From Lusitaniella coriacea LEGE 07157 (lineage in GTDB: Bacteria > Cyanobacteriota > Cyanobacteriia > Cyanobacteriales > Spirulinaceae): a stretch of DNA of 41,342 bases. Numbering within the stretch: position 1 is the first letter of the stretch; every line of letters begins with the position of its first letter. The notes beneath the pieces are model-generated. The model searched no databases, had not been told where the DNA came from, and was given only the letters and a program-made list of their open reading frames with translations. Where the stretch lies: NCBI RefSeq assembly GCF_015207425.1, contig NZ_JADEWZ010000044.1, positions 1 through 41,342 of the forward strand. The letters are read 5' to 3'. Made by a program: the position numbers and the translations under genes. Of the stretch, positions 17,071 to 24,412 are shown in pieces.

Positions 17071-19086
17071 CTATTTAGGCGGTAAATACGCCATTGGGTT
17101 AGTTGCATTACCGCCATTGGGACGAAGCTCAAAGTGCAGGTGGGGACCAGTACTATAACCCGTACTGCCCATCAAGGAGATGCGTTCGCCTTGCTCGACC
17201 CATTGACCCTTACTCACCAAAATCCGGCTATTGTGAGCGTAACGGGTAATGCTGCCATCGGGATGTTTGATATCTACCAAATTTCCGTAACCGCCAGAAT
17301 TCCATCCTGCGGTCACAACCTCACCCGGTGCGGCTGCCACGATGGGAGTTCCTGTCGGACCAGCAATATCAATTCCCTTGTGCATCCGTCCCCAACGCCG
17401 TCCGTAACCAGAAGTCACAACGCCAGTTGTCGGCCACATATAACCGTTGAACCGCGCTGGACTTTCCGGAAGGTATTGGTCGGGAGATAAAGAAGGAAGT
17501 TCGGGAGAAACTCTTTCTCCGGTTGGGGTGCGTAGAACGGAGTTGTATTGTTGGGGAGTAGTCGGTGCCGCAGCAACAACAGTTGGAGCTTGGCGACGGT
17601 CCTCAACTTGAACTTCTAAAACACCACTTCTATCTGTTTGCCATTCCGGATTGACCGATTGATTGGCATTGACTGGCTCGGCAGCAACCGCTTGACTGGA
17701 GTGAGTCGATTCCTGTGCTTGAGTTGCCTGACGCTGCGTGCGATACTCCTCTCGCATTCTCATAATGTCAGCCTTCAATCTTTCCACATAGGGATTGGAA
17801 TTGTAGGCAACTTCTTCCTGAGATTGTTCTTCTTCGTTTGGGATGACAGGGGAAGCACTAGAAAATACCGTTTGTGCGGGAACGGATTGACTGCTTGGCG
17901 TTTCTGAAGATGCAACCGGCTGAGTTGGGATGACAACTGTTTCTTCCGCACTCGCGATAAGCTCGGGTTGAGCGGTTTCCTCTGGTTTGGCGACTTCCGT
18001 AACGCCAGTCACGAGGGTTTCATACTGGTTTGTCCGAGGATAAACCGATTGAGGCTGAGGAATCTTGAGTTCCTGAGCGATCTGGATTTGATGGGGATTG
18101 GTTAGGTTATTGGCTCGCGTTAAGTCCGAACGAGACACGCCAAAACGGAGTGCAATTTCGTCGATGGTATCTCCGGATTGAACGCTGTAGACAGATTCAG
18201 TTTCAGCTTGAGGAACGACGAGCTGAGGCTTGGGTAGCTCTTGTTGGAAGTCAGGCTGAAGTGTAACTCCGTCTAGCTCAGAAGAATCTGAGGGAGTTTC
18301 TGCGGTGGGAACGGGAATGATAATAGGTTGAGCTGACTCGGTTGCAAGCTGCTGTTCTTGTAGTGGAGATGCTGCAACTTCGGGTTGTGGGACAGGAATA
18401 ACTGTAGGGGTGTTGAAATCTGATGCCTGTTCGAGGCTTGGCGTTGCGGCTATTTCTGCACTATCGGGAGTTTGTTGAGAAGTGATGGAGGGTTGGGTTA
18501 ACTCAACATCGGATAGAGCGGCAATAGCAGGATTGGATTGAAGCAGTTGTTCGTCGAGCTGTTTGCGAGCAACTTTGCCGTGACGCTTGTCAAGCAGGGT
18601 TTCTGCCGTGCTGGGAATGGCGTAGGGTTGGTTGGCAATTAACTTCCCAGATTGCAAGGTAGAAGTTTCTAGAGGCTGAGTGGCAAGAGCTTGAACTCCT
18701 GCGTTCAGACTTCGATCTTGAACTAAGGGTTCAGTTGCCGATCTAACGGCGTTTTGCTTTGCTTCAGAATCGATCTCGATCTGTTGGGTTGCCAAGACTT
18801 GATAGGGATTGCCCGTGGCATTTACAGGGAGAGAATTCTGAGGCGATATAGGCTCTGCTGCTTTGGCTTCATCACCCTGGTTTGCCAGCAAAACCCCTGC
18901 TGTTGCTCCCATTGAGATTGCTGCCAAGCTAAGAGCTGCCGAGTGGCGACTTCGGCGACTCCCTTCTGGGGAGGAAGCTTTTTGGGTGTTCGATTCCTGG
19001 TTAGATAGCTGTGCGTCCATCTCAAAGGAATTGGTGGAACAGTGGTTAATAGGCTGTGCCTTTTGTGTGAGTGAGCGTTTCAACAA
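17071..19086 (-). CDS. LysM and M23-peptidase envelope protein
   Basis: 671 residues. An N-terminal hydrophobic segment (about 50-68, LSLAAISMGATAGVLLAN) should act as signal or anchor. A long Gln/Ser/Thr/Pro-rich, low-complexity region follows, then LysM (about 299-344, YSVQSGDTIDEIALRFGVS), another linker, and a LytM/M23 domain (about 555-665). The zinc ligands are complete: H569 and D573 (HKGID), H649/H651 (HLHFE), with H618 (RYAH). The family cleaves peptidoglycan cross-links or activates amidases in cell division or growth. The start is a TTG. AGGAGG at 19090-19095 sits 3 bases before the TTG at 19086 and 6 before the TTG at 19083, so the latter (LKRSLTQ) may be the true start. The leader is over 500 bases with stable hairpins. 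Confidence 0.88.
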   Translation of the reverse strand: MLKRSLTQKAQPINHCSTNSFEMDAQLSNQESNTQKASSPEGSRRSRHSAALSLAAISMGATAGVLLANQGDEAKAAEPISPQNSLPVNATGNPYQVLATQQIEIDSEAKQNAVRSATEPLVQDRSLNAGVQALATQPLETSTLQSGKLIANQPYAIPSTAETLLDKRHGKVARKQLDEQLLQSNPAIAALSDVELTQPSITSQQTPDSAEIAATPSLEQASDFNTPTVIPVPQPEVAASPLQEQQLATESAQPIIIPVPTAETPSDSSELDGVTLQPDFQQELPKPQLVVPQAETESVYSVQSGDTIDEIALRFGVSRSDLTRANNLTNPHQIQIAQELKIPQPQSVYPRTNQYETLVTGVTEVAKPEETAQPELIASAEETVVIPTQPVASSETPSSQSVPAQTVFSSASPVIPNEEEQSQEEVAYNSNPYVERLKADIMRMREEYRTQRQATQAQESTHSSQAVAAEPVNANQSVNPEWQTDRSGVLEVQVEDRRQAPTVVAAAPTTPQQYNSVLRTPTGERVSPELPSLSPDQYLPESPARFNGYMWPTTGVVTSGYGRRWGRMHKGIDIAGPTGTPIVAAAPGEVVTAGWNSGGYGNLVDIKHPDGSITRYAHNSRILVSKGQWVEQGERISLMGSTGYSTGPHLHFELRPNGGNATNPMAYLPPK

Positions 19087-19108
19087 CGACCTCCTAGTGT
19101 GTAATGAG

Positions 19109-19174
19109 CGATGATTTGTCTTGGTCTTAGCGGGTTTGTTTGATTGATTGACACACCTTAAACCAAGATCATCG
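19109..19174 (-). promoter_or_regulatory. Stem-loop in the 5' leader of the M23 gene
   Basis: On the minus strand, CGATGAT (19168-19174) pairs with ATCATCG (19109-19115), and the adjoining CTTGGT (19162-19167) pairs with ACCAAG (19120-19125). That makes 13 pairs with one 4-base bulge and a 36-base loop. The stem ends 14 bases ahead of the AGGAGG ribosome-binding site. This position suits control of translation or transcript stability; the ligand, if any, is unknown. Confidence 0.55.
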
Positions 19175-19181
19175 TTATGGG

Positions 19182-19195
19182 GTGATTAGAATCAC
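19182..19195. promoter_or_regulatory. 14-bp palindrome upstream of the M23 gene
   Basis: GTGATT-AG-AATCAC, perfect six-base arms, directly upstream of the larger stem-loop. It may be a dimer-protein operator or a second small hairpin in the leader. Only the symmetry is seen. Confidence 0.4.
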
Positions 19196-19914
19196 TGACC
19201 GTGGATTTTCTTGAAGTAACCTAGGCTAGCGTACTCTGGTTTTCAATTTTCTACAAGTCGATCTTGATAAGAATATCTTTTTAATGGGTCAAGCCCTCAC
19301 GTTGGTTATTTCTTTAAACCCTATCTTACTAAGGTTGTTGTGAATTCTGCGTGAAAGATGCTTATCTCGAGCGAGTGGGGTTGATTCATGTTTGCGACCT
19401 TTCGAGGGGTCGATTAAAGATGGTACTGCTGATGATTTGAGGAATGATGGAAAGAGTAACACTTAAGGTTGGGATAAGGAAGACCTCTAGGATTTATAAA
19501 GAGATATTCAGGGGTTAGGAACGCAGTCAGGATCGCGTGCCTCAACAAGCAGCCTTGCTATCGAAAAACTTGCTCCGCACTTAACATACCTCAATTCTTT
19601 TGAGAACTAACAAGATTGAAATTCTGAATGCCAGCTCGTTTTCTGGGGAGAAGTTGTGTGAAAATTAGAGGGAGAAGTGGTTTGCGCGCGATCGCGCGCC
19701 TCAACCCTTCCTTTAGAATTCTTTAATAGAAATTTCTTATCTGAGGTGGCAATATAAGGGTTTTTGTAGCCTATATAGCTGCATCTGTTGAAACTCATAA
19801 TGAGATTCAATCTCTATCAAAATCACTTAACAACTCTATAACTAAATACAATTGAATGTTGGCATCGCTTGAGGAAATACTTTCGTCCAATTCCCAATGA
19901 ACCTTTGATTTCGC

Positions 19915-20388
19915 CTAAAGATTTAACAAACTGAGTTGCCGTCTCGCTTCAAATAAACCCACGGCAGCGCTAACTGAAAGATTGAGACTGCGAACGTGTT
20001 TTTGGGTCATGGGAATATAAAGGGTTGCTCCACAGGCTTGAAGAACTTCTGGAGGCAAACCCGTTGTTTCGCTACCAAAAAGCAACCAATCGCCTCCTTC
20101 AAACTGAAACTTCACGTAGTTTTCTCGTCCGGAAACACTAAAACCTAACAGGCGACCGCCCTTTTTCTCGCGTAGGGCGTAAAAGTCTTCTAAGTTGTCG
20201 TGAAGGTGTAAATCGACGTAGGGCCAATAATCCAAACCCGCTCGTTTGAGATAGCGATCGCTAATTTCAAACCCCAGAGGTGCCACTAAATGGAGTTGAG
20301 TTCCCGTAGCAGCACAAGTACGGGCAATATTTCCAGTATTAGGGGGAATTTTGGGATAAACCAAAACAATCTTAGGCGGTTCTATCAT
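19915..20388 (-). CDS. trmL: tRNA (cytidine/uridine-34 2'-O)-methyltransferase TrmL
   Basis: 157 residues, the normal length of the minimal SPOUT enzyme TrmL (YibK), which methylates the wobble ribose of certain leucine tRNAs with SAM. Motif 1 is IPPNTGNIARTCAATG, motif 2 is LLFGSETTGLPPEVL, and motif 3 is IPMTQKHVRSLNLSVSAAVG; together they form the trefoil-knot SAM site. No extra RNA-binding domain is present, as expected for this family. Cytosolic. Transcribed alone; the ATG start gives MIEPPKIVLVYP, the family N-terminus. Confidence 0.92.
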   Translation of the reverse strand: MIEPPKIVLVYPKIPPNTGNIARTCAATGTQLHLVAPLGFEISDRYLKRAGLDYWPYVDLHLHDNLEDFYALREKKGGRLLGFSVSGRENYVKFQFEGGDWLLFGSETTGLPPEVLQACGATLYIPMTQKHVRSLNLSVSAAVGLFEARRQLSLLNL

Positions 20389-20516
20389 TTTAGCGCTCGG
20401 TCATCAGTTATCAGTGACTGCCGACTTGAGGCGGCAGCTTGGTATCGGCTATCAATTGGAAATGGACAAAGCACTAGTGGTCTGTCAGTTTCTAATTTAC
20501 GCCTGATGTGAACACC

Positions 20517-20585
20517 CTAAAACCCTTGCTAGGACAAGGGAATAGGGAAGAGTTAGAAGAAATTACCGCAGAGTAAGGGTTTTAG
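20517..20585. repeat. Inverted repeat with 11-bp arms
   Basis: CTAAAACCCTT at 20517-20527 and AAGGGTTTTAG at 20575-20585, separated by 47 bases. It lies downstream of gshA and could be a long hairpin in its 3' region or the remnant of a small mobile repeat. The surrounding gap (20389-20677) has no gene. It also contains CTGCCG...CGGCAG near 20417-20436, a tract CTCCGCGTCACCGTGTCACC near 20629-20648, and ATTAAGCGTAATTTGTG near 20597, both recurrent in the window. Confidence 0.6.
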
Positions 20586-20677
20586 CTTCTAATACACATT
20601 AAGCGTAATTTGTGGGTCAATTCTTTCTCCGCGTCACCGTGTCACCCTCAACGCACAAGATCGAGGTTGACGAACCA

Positions 20678-21820
20678 CTAGGCAGCCATCGGTTGACAGA
20701 GTTTTTCTTCAAGGTCTTGTTCCTGTTTATCGGCAGCTTGAATAGCTTGCATAATAATTTGTTGCGGGGTTAGACCAGATTGATATTGTTGCAGCCATTG
20801 TTCGGCAGTGTTGCCGTCGCGAAGAATTTTTTGTAAGGGGGAGAGGAAACAGCTAAACCCTTTTTGTTTGGCAATGAACCAAACTTGTTGATAAATTTCG
20901 TCAATCCAATCCCGTGCGGCAATTGTTCTGCCGTCTTGCCAGTGGTGTAATTGCGCGTCTAAACTCTGGCGAGCAACTGCCATTTCGTTAGCTTTAGTCA
21001 GGGAAACGAGTTCGTTCGAGGAAAAGTTACTCAAGTGCAGGGGATCGAATTTTGGTTCTTGTAAAAGTTGGGTGAGGCGAGCTTCCAAAAAGGCAATAAT
21101 CGCGAGGAGAGCAATAGGATCGGTTACGAGGTCGCAAATTCTTAGTTCTAGGCGATTGAGGTTGTAGGGACGACAGTCGCCGTTGGGTCGAACGGAAGAC
21201 CAAAGGTGACGAACATTCTGCATCGTTCCTGCGGCGATTTGTGCTTCAGTCCACTGGATGAAGTGAGCGTGGCTTTCAAATAAGGGAACGTCTGAGGGGG
21301 TTTGAGGAAAAATGCTCCAGCGCGTGGAGTGATACCCGGTGGGTTGACCGTCGAGGAAGGGAGAGGAGGCGGTGAGTGCCAAATAGAGTGGTGCTTCGAG
21401 GCGAATGAGTCGGCAAGCGCGTAGGAGGTCTTCGGGGTTGCTAATGCCAATATTGATATGAATGCTCGCAGTAACAACGGTGGTGTGATAGGTTTGCTCG
21501 ATGTAGCTGTGGTAAGGGTTGTTGGGGTCGGAACGATAAAATCGATCGCTTTCACCCAGAGAGAGCGTACTGCCTGGAATTAGCGTATAGTCGCCTAAAC
21601 GATTTAAATAGTCTCTAAGTTGTTTTCTGGGGCGAAGAATGGCACAGAGGAGGCGATCGTAGCAACAAAAAGGAGCGGTGGTATATTCAACATTTCGGCT
21701 GTCTGGTTCGCGGACAAAACAGCCGTCTAAATCTCGCACGATGCGATCGGAGAGTCCGACGATTTCGCCTTGGGATGTCCCCGTGTACATTTCAATTTCA
21801 AGACCTTTGGATAGCAGCAC
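20678..21820 (-). CDS. gshA: Glutamate-cysteine ligase, cyanobacterial type
   Basis: 380 residues. It joins L-glutamate and L-cysteine with ATP, the first step of glutathione synthesis. The N-terminus MLLSKGLEIEMYTGTSQGE and the blocks GCFVREPDSRNVEYTTAP, YTLIPGSTLSLG, SIHINIGI and NRLELRICDLV are those of the cyanobacterial/proteobacterial-like GCS group (TIGR02048 type), and length agrees. The paired acidic metal ligands in LEIEM and the His/Asn in HINIG are in place. Cytosolic. It stands alone; gshB is not in the window. Confidence 0.93.
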   Translation of the reverse strand: MLLSKGLEIEMYTGTSQGEIVGLSDRIVRDLDGCFVREPDSRNVEYTTAPFCCYDRLLCAILRPRKQLRDYLNRLGDYTLIPGSTLSLGESDRFYRSDPNNPYHSYIEQTYHTTVVTASIHINIGISNPEDLLRACRLIRLEAPLYLALTASSPFLDGQPTGYHSTRWSIFPQTPSDVPLFESHAHFIQWTEAQIAAGTMQNVRHLWSSVRPNGDCRPYNLNRLELRICDLVTDPIALLAIIAFLEARLTQLLQEPKFDPLHLSNFSSNELVSLTKANEMAVARQSLDAQLHHWQDGRTIAARDWIDEIYQQVWFIAKQKGFSCFLSPLQKILRDGNTAEQWLQQYQSGLTPQQIIMQAIQAADKQEQDLEEKLCQPMAA

Positions 21821-22079
21821 GATTTTTCCTAGTGGTATTGGGATTAGAGTCTATTGTCCCTTAGAGTACGCCAACCAATAAACTACCCTATGGTAGGGTT
21901 TCTTTCCAACTTATACGGGCGCTTTCCTCATTCTTCCTCATATCAAAGCAATTAATCCCTCACCCCGTCACCGTGTCAACCTCAGTCACAATTTTAATGC
22001 GTAGAAGCTTATGGGCGCGTGCTACCTCTAGCAGATTCCTCTGGAATCGCGTTCTTCCTTGTTCGCTCATTTTTTGAAA

Positions 22080-22150
<71 letters not shown>

Positions 22151-22335
22151 CTGTCTTAACTCGGATTGCCATTTTAACAAAGAATGAGCGGGAAAAGTTA
22201 TCAATTTTGTTGGCTTGAGTTCAGTAAGTAGTAATGCAGTACTACAAACAAACTGGGAATGAACGAGAAAAATCTACACCAATAGGGTCTATATTTTGGA
22301 TTAACTTCAAAGCTTTTCGGGAGATTTTATAAAAA

Positions 22336-22818
22336 ATGTTCAAATTTTTATTTTTTCAGCAACCTGGGCTAAGAACGATCGCGGTTATTGGAGCAACAAC
22401 CCTAACCTTCAATATTTGCACCCCACTGGGGTTCGCCGCACAACCGAAACAAGTAGAGAATTTCAAAAGTTTCGCGGCTTGGTGTATGAATCGAGAGAGT
22501 CTTTCTTCTGAGGCAACAAAAACTGTTGAGGTGTTATTAGATGTGGCTCAAACCAATGACTGTACGGAAGCGAATGATATCCTTTTGAGTTTGAGGGAAT
22601 TAAATTTGCGCGATCGCGGTATTAGCGATCTCAGACCCCTTTCTAGTTTTACCAACCTCACCACCCTTTTACTTTTGAAGAATAAGATCGCAGATGTCAG
22701 TCCTCTGGCAAATCTCAGAAATCTCACACAGCTCAACTTATCGGGGAACCAAATTGTTGATATTACTCCCCTTTCTGGTCTGACCCAACTGCGAGAATTA
22801 TTCTTGATGACCAATGAC
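22336..22818 (+). pseudogene. Leucine-rich-repeat protein, 5' part, split by an IS
   Basis: 161 codons up to the insertion. The N-terminus has a signal-peptide-like segment (AVIGATTLTFNICTPLGFAA), then a cap region with two Cys (AAWCMN, NDCTEAN), then internalin-type LRRs (LTTLLLLKNKIADVSPL, LTQLNLSGNQIVDITPL, LRELFLM). The frame then runs into the mobile element and ends there at 22899 with about 26 foreign residues. The missing end lies at 24224-24343, in phase. The intact product would be a secreted or periplasmic protein of about 200 residues, probably a protein-binding module. The truncated product might still be made. The 185-base gap to tRNA-Cys upstream holds its promoter. Confidence 0.85.
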
Positions 22819-22845
22819 CAAAGCAGTGGGATGCAAGCCTCCCCC

Positions 22846-22897
22846 TTCTTGCTCCGGGCATATTCTGAGGAAACCTCAGAATGTCCGGTGCGCTTCT
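22846..22897 (+). repeat. 52-nt inverted repeat, left-end copy
   Basis: This palindromic segment in the left end of the element is repeated in inverse orientation inside tnpB (23637-23688), with one mismatch in 52 positions. It includes TTCTTGCTCCGGGCAT, the ATTCTGAGG hairpin and GTCCGGTGCGCTTCT. Confidence 0.97.
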
Positions 22898-22966
22898 AGG
22901 GGGACTTTCCGGAAAACTGATTCTAGGTTTGGTAGAATCAAGTACAGCGAGAAGAGGTCGAACATC

Positions 22967-24211
22967 GTGATAGTCCTAGAATTCAAAGCCTACCCCAATC
23001 AGCACCAAGAGAAGGCGATCAAAGAAGCCATTCGCACCGCGCAGTTTGTTCAAAACAAATGCTTACGTTATTGGATGGACAGCAGGGGAGTCGCAAAGAA
23101 AGAGATTTTTCGGTATAACACCAGCCTTAGAGCCGAATTTCCCTTTGTTAAAGACTTGAACTCCCATGCTTGCCAAGTTTCTGTAGAACGCACATGGTCT
23201 GCAATTTTGCGGTTTTATGCTAACTGCAAGCTGAAGGTGGCGGGGAAGAAGGGCTATCCGAAATTCAAGAAGAACGCACGTTCTGTCGAGTACAAAGTTA
23301 GTGGGTGGAAGCTATCTAACGAGCGCAAACACATCACTTTCACTGACAAAAAGGGAATCGGGCGATTGAAGTTGAAAGGGGGCTATGACCTTCACTTCTA
23401 CGATATCGACCAGATTAAGCGCGTTCGCATTGTTCGCCGTGCCGATGGTTACTATGTTCAGTTCTGCGTCAGAATAGAGCGAACAGAAACTATTGAACCG
23501 AGCGGCAATGCCATCGGGTTAGATGTTGGATTGAAGGAGTTCTACACCGACTCCAACGGCAATGCAGAACCCAATCCTCGATTTTATCGCTTGGGTGAGG
23601 AGCGCATAAGGTTTCATCAACGTCGCGTTTCTCGCAAGAAGCGCACCGGACATTCTGAGGTTTCCTCAGACTATGCCCGGAGCAAGAAAAAAGGCTCTGC
23701 CAATCGCTCCAAAGCCATCAATCGACTCAGCAGACAGCACCTCAAGATAAGTAGGCAGCGTAAAGACCACGCCGTGAAGTTGGCGCGGTGCGTTGTTCAA
23801 TCTAACGATTTGATAGCCTACGAAGACTTGAGAGTACGGAATTTGGTCAAAAATTACTGTCTCGCTAAGTCGATTAATGATGTGGGTTGGTATCAGTTCA
23901 GGGCGTGGCTGGAGTATTTCTCGAAAGTGTTCGGTAAGGTAACTGTTGCAGTTAACCCGGCGTACACTTCTCAGAACTGCTCTAGTTGTGGGACAACGGT
24001 CAAGAAGTCGCTCAGTACTCGTACCCATGCGTGTCAGTGCGGATGCACCCTCGACCGCGACCACAACGCAGCCATCAATATCTTGAACCGAGCCTTGAGT
24101 ACCGTAGGGCATACGGGAACTAACGCTTCTGGAGACTTAGCCTCTATTTGGATTGGTGAAAACCTGTCCAAACAAGCCGGGTCGATGAAGGAAGAATCCC
24201 CTCGCCTTTAG
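22967..24211 (+). CDS. tnpB: TnpB RNA-guided endonuclease of the IS element
   Basis: 414 residues from the GTG at 22967 (IVLEFKAYPNQHQEKAI). The frame is open further upstream, but only through the left end. TnpB proteins are RNA-guided nucleases using an RNA from the right end of their element, and are ancestors of Cas12. The RuvC triad looks complete: D186 (GLDVG), E286 (AYEDL) and DRDHNAA (363-369). The zinc finger is C338-x2-C341 ... C356-x-C358. Residues 226-241 (RTGHSEVSSDYARSKK) interrupt the usual SRKKKGSANRSKA stretch; this insertion is the inverse copy of the left-end palindrome. The stop codon lies inside the right-end hairpin. The protein looks full length and potentially active. 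Confidence 0.9.
   Translation: MIVLEFKAYPNQHQEKAIKEAIRTAQFVQNKCLRYWMDSRGVAKKEIFRYNTSLRAEFPFVKDLNSHACQVSVERTWSAILRFYANCKLKVAGKKGYPKFKKNARSVEYKVSGWKLSNERKHITFTDKKGIGRLKLKGGYDLHFYDIDQIKRVRIVRRADGYYVQFCVRIERTETIEPSGNAIGLDVGLKEFYTDSNGNAEPNPRFYRLGEERIRFHQRRVSRKKRTGHSEVSSDYARSKKKGSANRSKAINRLSRQHLKISRQRKDHAVKLARCVVQSNDLIAYEDLRVRNLVKNYCLAKSINDVGWYQFRAWLEYFSKVFGKVTVAVNPAYTSQNCSSCGTTVKKSLSTRTHACQCGCTLDRDHNAAINILNRALSTVGHTGTNASGDLASIWIGENLSKQAGSMKEESPRL
23637..23688 (-). repeat. 52-nt inverted repeat, copy inside tnpB
   Basis: Complement of 22846-22897 with a single mismatch (T/G position). It adds about 48 bp in frame to tnpB between codons for SRKK and KGSANRS. It would fold into the same hairpin in the mRNA, or pair over 52 nt with the left-end copy of the same transcript. 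Confidence 0.97.
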
Positions 24212-24218
24212 GCAGGGG
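24198..24218 (+). ncRNA. Right-end hairpin, probable 3' scaffold of the tnpB guide RNA
   Basis: Stem CCCCT/AGGGG plus GCC/GGC with a one-base bulge and TTTA loop. In this family the guide (omega) RNA is transcribed through the 3' part of tnpB and ends in the flank, so the guide would begin about 24224 with CAAATCACCGATGTC of the LRR gene. The 5' limit of the RNA cannot be set from sequence alone. Confidence 0.5.
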
Positions 24219-24223
24219 AGTGT

Positions 24224-24343
24224 CAAATCACCGATGTCAGTTCCTTGGGGAGTCTTGCCAATCTCTCGCGCCTTTGGCTCAATAACAATCCAATTGTCGA
24301 TAAAACTTGTCCGGTTCCTCGCGCATCGGCTTGTCTCTTCTGA
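24224..24343 (+). pseudogene. Leucine-rich-repeat protein, 3' part
   Basis: 39 codons plus stop that continue the LRR pattern of 22336-22818 in the correct phase: QITDVSSLGSLANLSRLWL, NNNPIVDKTCPVPRASACLF, stop TGA. The final Cys pair fits a C-terminal LRR cap. There is no start codon or promoter of its own; it is the severed end of the interrupted gene. Confidence 0.85.
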
Positions 24344-24363
24344 ACCCTGAATGCTGAATTCCT

Positions 24364-24385
24364 GGGGTGCAAGCATTGCGCCCCT
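24364..24385. repeat. Dispersed hairpin repeat, copy 1
   Basis: GGGTGCAAGCATTGCGCCC core with flanking G/C. A second copy lies at 27424-27444. Both sit just after a gene end. The arms GGGTGCAA/TTGCGCCC pair with one mismatch. Confidence 0.6.
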
Positions 24386-24412
24386 CCCGCCCATTTCCAA
24401 AAACCCGGCAGA

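Larger units (their letters stand above)
19087..19914. other. Long gap: leader of the M23 gene and trmL downstream region
   Basis: 828 bases without a supported gene. A 67-codon minus-strand frame at 19607-19810 has no family features. The part next to the M23 gene contains a structured leader (separate entries). Because M23/LysM genes of cyanobacteria are often preceded by c-di-AMP (ydaO-type) riboswitches, I looked for the conserved ydaO blocks, but none is convincing by eye. HIP1-like sites occur near 19688. Confidence 0.45.
22819..24223 (+). mobile_element. tnpB-only IS200/IS605-family element (IS1341 group)
   Basis: About 1405 bp inserted in the LRR gene. The left part (22830-22910) folds into a long hairpin with ATTCTGAGG-AAA-CCTCAGAAT at its tip. 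The right end carries CCCCT-C-GCC-TTTA-GGC-AGGGG (24198-24218), just before the junction. There is no target duplication and no terminal inverted repeat, as usual for this family, and no tnpA (Y1 transposase), so it would need one in trans. CAAA is shared by both junctions, so the exact ends are uncertain by up to four bases. The left flank reads AATGAC, a plausible target-adjacent motif. Confidence 0.85.

Noticed and set aside
19087-19620. c-di-AMP (ydaO/yuaA) riboswitch ahead of the M23 gene
   Set aside because: Expected from gene type, but I could not find the conserved blocks by eye. Left as a check, not a feature.
22814-22966. Upstream extension of tnpB from the ATG at 22814
   Set aside because: This ATG lies in the LRR gene, outside the element, and the translated part is left-end hairpin sequence. 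The family N-terminus begins at the GTG at 22967.
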